Source: DASRRB01 sp036732755 (GTDB taxonomy: Bacteria > Planctomycetota > B15-G4 > SIAN01). From it: a stretch of 32,740 nt of DNA. The position numbers and the translations under genes are program-made. The stretch lies in NCBI GenBank assembly GCA_036732755.1, contig DAINBU010000050.1, positions 1-32,740 on the forward strand, given 5' to 3'. Shown in pieces: positions 25,212 to 32,740 of the stretch (position 1 is its first letter; the number at the start of each line of letters is the position of its first letter). Below the pieces are notes generated by a model. The model was not told the DNA's origin, ran no database searches, and was given only the letters and a program-made list of their open reading frames with translations.

Positions 25212-26317
25212 GCTGCGACCCTCCGCGGGACGCACGAGAGGTGCGCCGCGAGGTCGGTCACGAGCGCGCGCGCCGTCTTCTGCGGGCCGAGCCCGTCGCC
25301 GAGGAAGACGCGTGTCGCGCCGCCCGCGAGCGCGAAGGAATAGGAGACGTGCGAGGCAGGGACGGCGAGCGCGGAGCCGGCCGCGACCTCCTCGTACGCG
25401 AGCGCGAGCTCTCCGTCGCGCGTCGCGCGGCCGACCAACCGCGTGGTCGCGCCGCGGTCGCGCCGCTCGCGCAGCAGATCGGGATCGAGCGCGCGCGCGT
25501 CGGCCTGCTCGCCGCGGCGCACCACGGCGTCGGGCTCGAAACGCCGGCCGAGCCAGAGCGAGGCGATCAGCGCGAGCTTGAGCGCGGCGTCGCGTCCGTC
25601 GAGGTCCTGGGTCGGATCGCGTTCGAGCAGTCCGAGCGCGCGCGCCCACGCGCAGCCTTCGTCGAAGCTGCGGCCGCGTTCGAGGGCGCTCACGAGCGCG
25701 GTGGTCGTTGCATTCGCGACGCAGGCGAGCGCGGTTGCGTCGTCGCGAAGGGTGGCGAGCTCGCGCGCGATCGCGCGGCCCGCGCCGCCGAAGACGGCGT
25801 TCACGCCGATGCGGCCCGACGCGACGGCGTCGAGCAGTTCGTCGGCTCCGCCGTGGCCGCCGCCGCGCTCGTTCCCGATCTCCGCGCCGAGCAGCGGCGT
25901 CTTCGCCGCGAGCAGCAGCGTGCGCCCCCTGCGGAGCAGCCCGCGGGCGCGTTCGCGCGACCGTGCGCGCGCCGCCGGCTCGAGGCAGCTGTCGCTGCAG
26001 TCGACGACGAGGTCGGCGGAGAAGACGTCGAGTGCGACGTCGAGCGGGACGCCCGCGGACTGCTCGTGCTCGGAGAGGCGCCGCCCCGACTCCTTCCATT
26101 CGGCGAGCGCATGCGCGTCGAGACCCTCGCGCGCGAAGACGGTCGCAGTCGAATCGCTGACCGCGACCAGTCGCACCGGCAGGTCGGCGAGCTCGCGCAG
26201 GACGGCGCGGCCGACGCGGCCGGGACCGATCAGGTGCACCGACTTCCTGGTGGGCGACGGGCCGGACGAGCACGCGGCGTCGCGGCTCGGGTTGGCGAGG
26301 ACGGGGGCGAGCGACAT
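25208..26317 (-). CDS. hom: Homoserine dehydrogenase, short form without ACT domain
   Basis: This 369-residue enzyme reduces aspartate semialdehyde to homoserine. The start is the ATG at 26317 with GGAGAA upstream. The first residues (to about 25) are not conserved and probably disordered. Rossmann motif: VHLIGPGRVGRAVL (about 27-40). VDCSD and LLLAAKTPLLG fit the end of the nucleotide domain. VNAVFGGAGRAI replaces the usual catalytic-region start. ANATTTALVSALERG and RDPTQDLDGRDAALKLALIA are the classic homoserine-dehydrogenase signature with its catalytic Asp and Lys. No C-terminal ACT domain follows, so feedback by threonine through that domain is not expected. Placing hom first in a SAM-controlled operon commits homoserine to methionine here. 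The stop overlaps the metX start. Confidence 0.92.
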   Translation of the reverse strand: MSLAPVLANPSRDAACSSGPSPTRKSVHLIGPGRVGRAVLRELADLPVRLVAVSDSTATVFAREGLDAHALAEWKESGRRLSEHEQSAGVPLDVALDVFSADLVVDCSDSCLEPAARARSRERARGLLRRGRTLLLAAKTPLLGAEIGNERGGGHGGADELLDAVASGRIGVNAVFGGAGRAIARELATLRDDATALACVANATTTALVSALERGRSFDEGCAWARALGLLERDPTQDLDGRDAALKLALIASLWLGRRFEPDAVVRRGEQADARALDPDLLRERRDRGATTRLVGRATRDGELALAYEEVAAGSALAVPASHVSYSFALAGGATRVFLGDGLGPQKTARALVTDLAAHLSCVPRRVAA

Positions 26318-26342
26318 GGCGGTTCTCCGATTCGGAGCCGCC
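26318..26342 (-). promoter_or_regulatory. Hairpin sequestering the hom ribosome-binding site
   Basis: The 25 bases directly before the hom ATG fold as GGCGG / CCGCC enclosing CUCCGA / UCGGAG. The Shine-Dalgarno GGAG is inside the inner stem. Together with the SAM-I aptamer upstream, this is a likely translational expression platform. Switching has not been shown. Confidence 0.55.
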
Positions 26343-26345
26343 GGT

Positions 26346-26382
26346 GGGCCGGAGAGTCCGGCCCCGGTCGCACACGCGACCG
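26346..26382 (-). promoter_or_regulatory. Two stable leader hairpins between aptamer and start codon
   Basis: In transcript order, CGGUCGC-GUGU-GCGACCG (26382-26365) is followed directly by GGGCCGGA-CUC-UCCGGCCC (26364-26346). Neither is followed by a U-run, so they do not look like an intrinsic terminator. They may be part of the riboswitch expression platform. Confidence 0.5.
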
Positions 26383-26392
26383 CTGGATCGGG

Positions 26393-26503
26393 CTCATCTT
26401 CCGGACCGCCTCGCGGCATCCGTGGGATTTGGCACCTTTTGTCCGCTTTCGCGGCGGTTGCCCCGGCTTCGTCGGGCCCAGTCCCTCAGCCGGTCTTGAT
26501 GAG
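26393..26503 (-). promoter_or_regulatory. SAM-I (S-box) riboswitch aptamer
   Basis: Read on the minus strand, the leader carries the S-box consensus in order. P1 is CUCAUC (26503-26498) pairing with GAUGAG (26398-26393), followed by AAGA. The core GAGGGACUGGGCCCGACGAAG (21 nt at about 26487-26467, matching GAGGGA-CUGGCCC-GAUGAAGCC) comes next. P2 pairs CCGGCU with AGCCGG. Then come GGCAACC, a P3 hairpin CCGCCGCGAAAGCGG, and AAAAGGUGCCAAAUCC. A P4 hairpin and the closing GGAAGAUGAG complete it. S-adenosylmethionine binding turns off downstream methionine genes in known cases. It precedes hom-metX-metB by 76 bases, which fits that role exactly. Confidence 0.95.
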
Positions 26504-26516
26504 TTCGAGGCGCGGC

Positions 26517-26544
26517 AACGTAGCGAGCCGCCCCCCGCTGTCAA
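26517..26544 (-). promoter_or_regulatory. Sigma70-like promoter of the met operon
   Basis: A perfect -35 TTGACA (26544-26539) is followed after 16 bp by TACGTT (26522-26517), a modest -10 match. A start about seven bases further would place the 5' end just ahead of the aptamer at 26503. The strong -35 and the position make it credible. Confidence 0.6.
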
Positions 26545-26597
26545 GTCGTCGCGCGCCCGCCGCTAGCTTGAGCCGCCCTCTTTCGCAGGAGCGCCGC

Positions 26598-26936
26598 GTG
26601 CAGCACTACCACATGTGGGTCGACCTCAAAGACTCACATCAGGACCTCGAATTCGCCGCCGCCGTCCGCGCCTGGCTCGGCCATCTCCAGCACGAGAAGC
26701 GGATCGAAAACTTCACGCTCACGCGCCGCAAGCTCGGCCTCGGTCCCGACGGCCTCGGCGAATTCCACGTCTGCGTCTTCGCGACCGACCTCGCCCAGCT
26801 CGACCGCGCCTTCGACCTCGCGGCGACGCGTGACGGGGAGACGGAGAAGCTGCACCGGAACGTCTACTCGCGGGTGACGAACTTCAAGGCGGCGCTGTAT
26901 CGGGAGTTTCCGGACGCGGGGAGGAAGGGGGCGTGA
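26598..26936 (+). CDS. Small DUF6614-like protein
   Basis: This 112-residue cytosolic protein has no signal peptide or membrane segment. The chosen start is a GTG at 26598 because AGGAG lies eight bases upstream; an ATG five codons later is the alternative. The sequence reads like the uncharacterised DUF6614 family as I remember it: HYHMWVDLKDSHQDLEFA, then LTRRKLGLGPDGLGEFHV, AQLDRAFDLAATRDGETE and a C-terminal RVTNFKAALYREFPD. It has the alternating pattern of a small alpha/beta dimeric fold. It is divergent from the methionine operon; the region between carries the riboswitch leader and its promoter. Function unknown. Confidence 0.75.
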   Translation: MQHYHMWVDLKDSHQDLEFAAAVRAWLGHLQHEKRIENFTLTRRKLGLGPDGLGEFHVCVFATDLAQLDRAFDLAATRDGETEKLHRNVYSRVTNFKAALYREFPDAGRKGA

Positions 26937-26991
26937 GGGGCGTCGCTCCGCCTTCCCGGTGGGGATTCGGCACGGATCGGTAGCGGTCCAC

Positions 26992-27014
26992 GGCGTCGAC
27001 TTCGGTCGACCGCC
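26992..27014 (+). other. Hairpin with UUCG loop, downstream of the DUF6614-like gene
   Basis: GGC-GUCGAC closes over UUCG with GUCGAC-C-GCC, with one bulged base. It lies 55 bp after the stop codon and just before an assembly gap. There is no T-run, so terminator function is uncertain. Confidence 0.35.
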
Positions 27015-27025
27015 CCCGTCCCGCG

Positions 27026-27035
27026 NNNNNNNNNN
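27026..27035. other. Assembly gap (10 N)
   Basis: Ten Ns of probably arbitrary length lie 16 bp before the first propeller gene. The promoter region of that gene may be partly missing. Confidence 0.98.
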
Positions 27036-27051
27036 GAGCAGGGGGCCCCGG

Positions 27052-28734
27052 ATGAGCGTCGCAACACGCGTGTTCGTGGTAGTCGGCGTCGCCATCGGGT
27101 CGGGTCTTCGAGCCAAGTCGGTTCGCGCGCAGGAGACGGCGCGAGTGAACGTCGACTCGTCGGGGACGCCGTCGAACAGCAACGCCTACGACTGCGCGAT
27201 CTCGGCGGACGGCCGCTTCGTCGCGTTCGCCACGTACGCCGACAATCTGGTCGCCGGGGACACCAACCGGAAGTCCGACGTCTTCGTCCACGATCGGGCG
27301 ACCGGCGTCACCGAGCGCGTGAGCGTGCGCGGCGACGGGACGGAGGCGAACGGCAGCTCCGACTCGCCGAAGCTCTCGGCCGACGGACGCTTCGTCGCGT
27401 TCCAGAGCGACGCGACGAACCTCGTCGACGGCGATACGAGCGCCCGTACGGACGTCTTCGTGCGCGACCGGGAGCTCGGGACCACGGAGCGGGTGAACGT
27501 CGATTCGTCGGGAGTCGAAGCGAACAACTTCTCCATGCTCGCCGACCTCTCCGCGGACGGGCAGGTCGTCCTCTTCACGAGCATCGCGTCGAATCTCGTC
27601 CCGGGCGACACGAACCAGGACTACGACGCGTTCGTCCACGACCGCTCGACCGGCGTCACGGAGCGGGTCAGCGTCGATTCCTCGGGGGCCGAGGCGAATG
27701 ACGTCTCGCTCGCGAACGGGATCTCCGCCGACGGCCGCGTCGCGGCCTTCCAGAGCAACGCGACCAACCTCGTGCCCGGTGACTCGAACGCGAGCAGCGA
27801 CGTCTTCGTCCATGACCGGACCACCGGTCTGACTGAGCGCGTGAGCGTCGACTCGACGGGCCAGGAGGGGGATGGGGACAGCTTCGGAGGTGTCGCTTCC
27901 GGGGACGGCTCGGTCATCGCGTTCAACAGCTACGCGACGAATCTGGTGGCAGAAGACGTGAACGACGGGCAGGACGTCATCGTCCACGATCGGCTCACCG
28001 GCGCCACCGAGCTCGTCAGCCTCGGCGCGTTCGGCATCCTGGGGTACGGGCCCACCAGCGTGGTCGGCGGGATCTCGCCGGACGGGCGATACGTCGTCTT
28101 CTGGAGCAACTCCGCCACGCTCTATGACGACGACGGGAACGACGCGGCCGACGTCTTCGTCCGCGATCGGACCGAGGGGACGACCCATCGCGTCAGCGTG
28201 GAATCGCTCGGCGGGGAGGCGAACTCGGACAGCATCAATGGATCGATGTCGGCGGATGGTCGGGTCGTCGCGTTCCAAAGCTGGGCGACGAACCTCGTCG
28301 ACGGCGACACGAACCTTTTCGACGACGTCTTCGTCCACGAGAGTTGTCCGCTCAATGCCACTTGGACGAACTATGGCGCCGGTTTCCCGGGGACGTACGG
28401 CGTGCCCGCCTTCACGGCGCGCAGCCTGCCCACGCTCGGGAGCACGGTGACGCTCGACCTCGCGAACTCGCTCGGCAACTACACGTTCGGGCTGCTCTTC
28501 GTCGGTTCCGAGCAGGCGAGCCTCCGCACGGCATGGGGCGGTGACCTCCTGCTGCTGCCGATCTTCACGATCGTCCTCGGGTTGCCGCCCACGGGAACCG
28601 CCTTCGTCGGCGACTTGCCGATCCTCGACCTCTACTGCGGCCGGTCGATCTTGCTGCAGGCGATCGAGAGCGACGCCGGAGCGGCGCGCGGCGTCTCGTT
28701 CACCCAGGGGCTCGAACTGCGGCTCGGCCGCTGA
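27052..28734 (+). CDS. Secreted seven-bladed PD40-type propeller protein P1
   Basis: This 560-residue protein starts at the ATG at 27052, with a signal peptide (VFVVVGVAIGSGLRAKSVRAQ). Seven repeats of about 58 residues follow from about residue 27 to 432. The unit is ISADGRFVAFxSxATNLVxG, then DTNxxxDVFVHDRxTG and xTERVSVDSSGxEA, the pattern of TolB/WD40-like PD40 blades. Each unit contains a D[TS]NxxxD loop that could bind Ca2+. The C-terminal part (about 438-560: YGAGFPGTYGVP, LPTLGSTVTLDLANS, LQAIESDAGAARGVSFTQGL) is a separate beta-rich domain common at the ends of planctomycete secreted proteins. It is followed by a paralogue after 13 bp. Extracellular or surface role inferred; ligand unknown. 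Confidence 0.88.
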   Translation: MSVATRVFVVVGVAIGSGLRAKSVRAQETARVNVDSSGTPSNSNAYDCAISADGRFVAFATYADNLVAGDTNRKSDVFVHDRATGVTERVSVRGDGTEANGSSDSPKLSADGRFVAFQSDATNLVDGDTSARTDVFVRDRELGTTERVNVDSSGVEANNFSMLADLSADGQVVLFTSIASNLVPGDTNQDYDAFVHDRSTGVTERVSVDSSGAEANDVSLANGISADGRVAAFQSNATNLVPGDSNASSDVFVHDRTTGLTERVSVDSTGQEGDGDSFGGVASGDGSVIAFNSYATNLVAEDVNDGQDVIVHDRLTGATELVSLGAFGILGYGPTSVVGGISPDGRYVVFWSNSATLYDDDGNDAADVFVRDRTEGTTHRVSVESLGGEANSDSINGSMSADGRVVAFQSWATNLVDGDTNLFDDVFVHESCPLNATWTNYGAGFPGTYGVPAFTARSLPTLGSTVTLDLANSLGNYTFGLLFVGSEQASLRTAWGGDLLLLPIFTIVLGLPPTGTAFVGDLPILDLYCGRSILLQAIESDAGAARGVSFTQGLELRLGR

Positions 28735-28747
28735 AACGGGGCACGTC

Positions 28748-30507
28748 ATGACGATCCAACGAGCCGTTCGGACCCTCGCGGGGGCGGTCGCGATCACGGG
28801 CGGCTTCGCGTCCCCGGCGCTCGCGCAGATCGCGATCGAGCGCGTCGACGTCGACGCCGCCGGCAAGGAGTCGAAGGACGGCGGCTTCGCGAGCGGCCTC
28901 TCCCCGAACGGGCGCTACGTCTGCTTCTTCAGCTGGTCGGGCGAGCTCGTGCCGGGCGACACGAACGCGGATGCCGACGTCTTCGTGAAGGACCGGACGA
29001 CCGGCGCGATCGAGCGGGTGAGCATCTCCACGTCGGGCGAGGAGGGCGACGACCAGAGCGCGAACGGCAAGGTGTCGTTCGACGGGAACCTCGTCGTGTT
29101 CCAGAGCAACGCGACGAACTTTTTCGCGGGCGATTCGAACGATCGCACCGACGTCTTCCTCCGCGATCGCTTCGCGGGCGTCACCGAGTGCATCAGCGTC
29201 GACTCCGCGGGCGTACAGGGGAATGCGGTCAGCTTCCAGCCGGCCATGTCGCGGGATGGTCGGCTGATCGTGTTCACGAGCTACGCCGACAACCTCATCC
29301 CGAGCGACAGCAACGGCAAGCCGGACGTCTTCATCCGCGATCGCGTGACGGGCCGGACCGCGCGCGTCAGCGTCCGGGACGGCGGAAACGGCGGCGGAAA
29401 CGGGGAGAGTTCGAGTCCGTCGATCACCGACGACGGGCGCTTCGTCGCGTTCTCGAGCTTCGCGGACAACCTGGTCGACGGGGACACGAACGGTCATTGG
29501 GACATCTTCGTGCGCGACCGCAACACGGACGCGACCGAGCGCGTCAGCGTCGACAGCTCGGGAGCGGAGGGCGACGGTGACAGCATCGGCGCGATGATCT
29601 CCGCGGGCGGCCGCTACGTCGCCTTCTCGAGTGACGCGAGCAATCTCGTCGCGGGCGACACCAACGACGAGGCCGNNNNNNNNNNCCCGGTCGTCCGGTC
29701 GTGCAGGAAAACATCGGCCTCGTCGTTGGTGTCGCCAACGACGAGGCCGACGTCGTCCTGCACGACCGGACGACCGGGATCACGACGCGCGTCAGCGTCG
29801 ATTCCGCCGGACGACAGGTCGGCGCCGACTGCTATCTCGGCTCGATCTCGGGCGACGGACGGACCATCGCCTTCACCTCCCAGGGCGACGACCTCGTCGA
29901 GGACGACACCAACGGGCGGATCGACGTCTTCGTTCGTGACCTGGACCTCGGGATCACCGAGCGCATCAGCCTGCTCGCCGACGGAAGCCAGGCCGACGAG
30001 TTCAGCGAGTCGCCCTACCTCTCGCGCGACGGCCAGATCGTCGTCTTCAACAGCCTCGCGTCGAATCTCGTCGACGGCGACACGAACGGTTACAAGGACG
30101 CCTTCGTCGTCGAACGCTGTTCGATCGACGCCGAATGGTCGAACTACGGCGACGGCTTCCCTGGCACATTCGGCGTGCCCGCGCTCACCTCGGCAGGCGA
30201 TCCGATCCTCGGCACGTCCTTCTCCGTCGACCTCGCGAACTCCTACGGACAGTGGACCTTCGCGCTGTTCTTCGAGGGTTTCGAGCGCGCGACGATCCAC
30301 TCCGGCCTCGGCGGTGACCTGCTCCTGATCCCGACCTTCACCTCCGTCGTCGGCCTCCCGCCGTGGGGAGCGTCCCTCTTCGCCGATCTTCCGACCAACG
30401 GCGTCTTCTGCGGCCTGACGATCGATCTCCAGGCGATCGAGAGCGACCCGGGCGCCGCGCACGGCGCGTCGTTCACGCAGGGACTCGAGCTGCTGCTCGG
30501 TCACTGA
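28748..30507 (+). CDS. Secreted seven-bladed propeller protein P2, interrupted by an assembly gap
   Basis: The gene starts at the ATG at 28748 with a signal peptide (TLAGAVAITGGFASPALAQ). Blades 1-4 and most of blade 5 are read in one frame to 29675. After ten Ns and an inverted segment the gene continues in another frame from 29750 to the stop at 30507 with the end of blade 5, blades 6 and 7 and the C-terminal domain. Joining 29675 to 29750 gives 561 residues and exactly seven blades, matching the 560-residue P1. This makes one intact gene far more likely than a pseudogene. Blade units follow the NLVxGDTNxxxDVFVRDRxTG pattern. Its C-terminus (LQAIESDPGAAHGASFTQGL) is nearly the same as that of P1, showing recent duplication. 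Confidence 0.8.
29676..29685. other. Assembly gap (10 N) inside P2
   Basis: Ten Ns lie in blade 5. The 15 bases before the gap (29661-29675) recur exactly at 29735-29749, so the two contig ends probably overlap and no sequence need be missing. Confidence 0.97.
29686..29778. repeat. Inverted repeat beside the gap, probable assembly artefact
   Basis: Bases 29686-29729 are the reverse complement of 29735-29778 at 41 of 44 positions, with a five-base loop. The right arm is coding (NDEADVVLHDRTTG). Read in reverse, the left arm codes for the same phrase with DVFL in place of DVVL. It is best seen as a misjoined read end from a similar blade. Confidence 0.75.
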
Positions 30508-30687
30508 GCCGATCGTCGATTTCCCGGGGGACCGCCACGAAACGGTAGCAGCCGGCGTGTCGGCGCCACGAGCCGTCGACGGCGCTCGGCGGCACGTCCT
30601 TTGTCATGCGCGGCGCCCTCACGGTCTGCCCGGCCGGATTCGTTCGTTGCAGCGTCGGCCCGTCGGCCGGTGCAGTCGGAGGAAGAG

Positions 30688-32388
30688 ATGGGATCGCGCC
30701 GCAGGTCTCGTCGTGCCTTCGCGTCCTCGCTCTTCCTGATCGCGTCATTCGGTGCCGGCGCGCACGCGCAGTCGATCGTGCGCGTCGACGTCGCGAACGA
30801 CGGCAGCGAATCGCCGGGCCAGGTGTGGGCGGTCGACGTTTCCGACGACGGGACGAAGGTCGCCCTCAATACAGCGGTGGACGGGCTCGATCCGGTCGAC
30901 TCGAATGGCCGTAACGACGTGCTGGTCCGAGACCTGGTCGCAGGGACGACCACGCTCGCGAGCGTGAACGGTGGCGGGCACGTCGGGAACGGCGATAGCG
31001 GGAGCCCGCGCATCTCGGCGGACGGGCTGTACGTCGTCTTCTGGAGCTCTTCGAACAACCTGGTCCGCGACGACCAGAACGGCAAGCAGGACGTCTTCCG
31101 GCGCGACCTCGTGAATGCGCGGACGCGCCGCATCAGCGTCGCGTCGGACGGATCGGAGGCCGACGACTCGAGCTATCCGCTCGCCATCTCCGGCGACGGG
31201 AACCGTGTCCTCTTCGTCAGCTGGGCGACCAACCTGGTCTCCGACGATCACAACGGCGTCCCGGATCTCTTCCTGCGCGACGTCGCCGTGGGCACCACGA
31301 TCCGTGTCAGCACGGCCGCGGACGGCTCGGAAGGGAATGATCGGTCCTACTCTGGCGACTTGAGTCGCACCGGCGACGTCGTCGCGTTCACGAGCTTCGC
31401 GTCGAACCTCGTCGCGGACGACACGAACGGGACCGTCGACGTCTTCGTCCACGATCTGGTCGCCGGGACGCTGGTCCGCGCGAACGTGCACACGGACGGC
31501 TCCGAGTTCGTCAGCGGATCCCTCGACCGGGCGGTCCTGTCCCCGGACGCCGGGCTCGTCGCCTTCTCCAGCTACGAGCCCGACCTCGCCTCCGACGACG
31601 GCAACAACACCCCCGACGTGATGGTGCGCGACCTCGTCGCGGGGACGACGACGCTCCAGAGCGTCGACTCCGAGGGCCGCGTCTGCGCGAGCACCCTCTT
31701 CGGAATGTCTCCCGACGGCATTTCCACGGACGGGCGCTTCCTGTTGATGGAAGGCGACGCGCACGCACTCGCCGCAAGGGGGGAGTCCAATCCGAGCTGG
31801 CTCGACGTCTACGTCCGCGACCGCGATCTCGCGATGACGACGCGGCAGAGCAGCGAACCGTCGGGATCCGCCGGCAACGAAGTGAGCTTCGGCGCGCGCA
31901 TGAGTTCGGATGGTTCCTACGTCGCGTTCGGCAGCGCCGCCACGGACCTCCTCCCGGATCGAGCGACCTCGGGGGTCTGCGCCTTCTTGCGCACACGGCC
32001 GCTGCGCGATCCCGCGTCCGACGCCTACGGTTCGGGTCTCTCCGGTTCTCTCGGCGTCCCGTCGCTGACGTGCGTCGCGCCGCCTCGGCTGAACCAGCCG
32101 AACGAGCTCGACCTCGGGAACTGCTCCGGCCAGTGGTCCGCCGCGCTGCTGCTGATCGGGAGGGAGCAAGCGCAGATCCCGACGCCGCTCGGCGGCGATC
32201 TCCTCGTCGTGATCGATTGGACGTGGTTCCTCGCGGTGCCGCCGGCCGGCGCGAGCCTGGTCGCGACGATGCCGCCCGACGAGCAGCTCGCGACGGCGAG
32301 CCTCTTCCTGCAGGCGCTCGAGCTCGACGCAGGCGCGGCGCACGGCGTCGCGTTCACGGCGGGGCTCGAGCTCCGGCCCGGCTTCTGA
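30688..32388 (+). CDS. Secreted seven-bladed propeller protein P3
   Basis: This 566-residue protein starts at the ATG at 30688, with GGAGG about seven bases upstream and a signal peptide (RRAFASSLFLIASFGAGAHAQ). Seven blades (about 30-437) carry the family phrase in a more diverged form: SADGLYVVFWSSSNNLV, DDQNGKQDVFRRDLV, VSDDHNGVPDLFLRDV. Blade 6 is longer and blade 7 lacks the Asp/Asn loop. The C-terminal domain (about 445-566) matches P1 and P2 (SGSLGVPSLTC, LQALELDAGAAHGVAFTAGL). The 180 bp before the gene holds no recognised gene or signal beyond the ribosome-binding site. It is the third of four tandem paralogues and is more distant from P1 and P2 than they are from each other. Confidence 0.87.
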   Translation: MGSRRRSRRAFASSLFLIASFGAGAHAQSIVRVDVANDGSESPGQVWAVDVSDDGTKVALNTAVDGLDPVDSNGRNDVLVRDLVAGTTTLASVNGGGHVGNGDSGSPRISADGLYVVFWSSSNNLVRDDQNGKQDVFRRDLVNARTRRISVASDGSEADDSSYPLAISGDGNRVLFVSWATNLVSDDHNGVPDLFLRDVAVGTTIRVSTAADGSEGNDRSYSGDLSRTGDVVAFTSFASNLVADDTNGTVDVFVHDLVAGTLVRANVHTDGSEFVSGSLDRAVLSPDAGLVAFSSYEPDLASDDGNNTPDVMVRDLVAGTTTLQSVDSEGRVCASTLFGMSPDGISTDGRFLLMEGDAHALAARGESNPSWLDVYVRDRDLAMTTRQSSEPSGSAGNEVSFGARMSSDGSYVAFGSAATDLLPDRATSGVCAFLRTRPLRDPASDAYGSGLSGSLGVPSLTCVAPPRLNQPNELDLGNCSGQWSAALLLIGREQAQIPTPLGGDLLVVIDWTWFLAVPPAGASLVATMPPDEQLATASLFLQALELDAGAAHGVAFTAGLELRPGF

Positions 32389-32402
32389 ACGGGAGGGGAC
32401 GC

Positions 32403-32740
32403 ATGTTCGATCGCACCGGCTCCGAGGTCTCGCCGCGCGGCGAGGCGACCGTGAAGTTCGCGCGCGGGCTCGTTCTGTCGGGGGCGCTCGTGGCAGGGCT
32501 CGCGCCGACGCTCGCGGCGGACGACACGAAGCTCGTGACGACGGTCGACGGGACCACCACGCTCACCGAGTACCCAAGCGACCTTTCCGCGGACAAACGC
32601 TGCGTCCTCTTCCGAAACGACTCCGCAGACTTCGTCCCGAACGACGAGAACGACTGGTTCGACCTGTTCGTCCGAGACCTCGAAACCAACACGATCGAAC
32701 GCGTAAACATCGCCGACAACAACAACAAAAATCCCAACTC
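32403..32740 (+). CDS. Secreted propeller protein P4, partial (C-terminus off the right edge)
   Basis: The ATG at 32403 lies 14 bp after the P3 stop, with GGGAGGGG nearby as ribosome-binding site. The 112 visible residues hold a signal peptide (FARGLVLSGALVAGLAPTLAA) and the first blade: SDLSADKRCVLFRNDSADFV, then NDENDWFDLFVRDLETN and IERVNI. It is clearly a fourth paralogue. Its visible 3' part is more AT-rich than its neighbours, with AAC/AAA codons. Confidence 0.82.
   Translation, partial: MFDRTGSEVSPRGEATVKFARGLVLSGALVAGLAPTLAADDTKLVTTVDGTTTLTEYPSDLSADKRCVLFRNDSADFVPNDENDWFDLFVRDLETNTIERVNIADNNNKNPN

Noticed and set aside
26346..26382. Intrinsic terminator as riboswitch output
   Set aside because: The hairpins are strong but no U-run follows; the ribosome-binding-site stem is a better candidate output.
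28748..30507. P2 as a true frameshifted pseudogene or programmed frameshift
   Set aside because: The frame change coincides exactly with an N gap and an inverted duplicate; removing them restores a full protein.

Overview
The window is very GC-rich (about 70 percent by eye), densely coding, and holds two runs of ten Ns, so it looks like a scaffold from a draft or metagenome assembly. The protein content suggests a member of the Planctomycetota or a similar environmental lineage with a large secretome. It includes secreted FG-GAP and PD40-type propeller proteins with a shared C-terminal domain, a TIGR03790 protein, and many secreted amidohydrolase-fold proteins. This placement is inferred from gene families only; no rRNA or tRNA gene was seen.

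Layout. (1) 1-3175, minus strand: the N-terminal 883 residues of a secreted FG-GAP/VCBS protein that runs off the left edge, and a small putative lipoprotein. (2) 3215-16158, plus strand: the most unusual part, eight tightly packed genes encoding nine secreted amidohydrolase-like domains. Junctions are 4-bp and 1-bp overlaps or gaps of at most 32 bp. By inspection only one gene (11754-13013) keeps the full set of candidate metal ligands. The other eight domains have lost part or all of the HxH motif while keeping the rest of the fold, so the locus reads as one candidate enzyme among eight pseudoenzyme-like paralogues. Two strong hairpins follow the last stop codon. (3) 16263-17039: a DODA/YgiD-type extradiol dioxygenase. 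(4) 17068-21448, minus strand: a Tat-type sugar isomerase/epimerase-like TIM barrel, a TIGR03790 protein and a metal-competent amidohydrolase with a helical-repeat tail, probably co-transcribed. (5) 21495-23024: a thioredoxin-like plus HEAT-repeat protein whose end overlaps metB convergently. (6) 22981-26544, minus strand: a methionine operon hom-metX-metB with ATGA overlaps, preceded by a clear SAM-I (S-box) riboswitch, a hairpin over the hom ribosome-binding site and a sigma70-like promoter. (7) 26598-26936: a small DUF6614-like protein. (8) 27052 to the right edge: four tandem secreted seven-bladed propeller paralogues, the last cut by the window end.

Functionally, region 6 makes cystathionine from aspartate semialdehyde via homoserine and O-acylhomoserine, and should be repressed by S-adenosylmethionine. 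Region 2 probably acts outside the cytoplasm, possibly as a complex; its substrate cannot be read from the sequence. The apparent frameshift in the second propeller gene (near 29676-29749) is best explained as an assembly artefact. Removing it restores a 561-residue protein matching its 560-residue neighbour. No stretch longer than 300 bases lacks a gene or regulatory feature; the longest non-coding stretch, 26318-26597, is the riboswitch leader and promoter.
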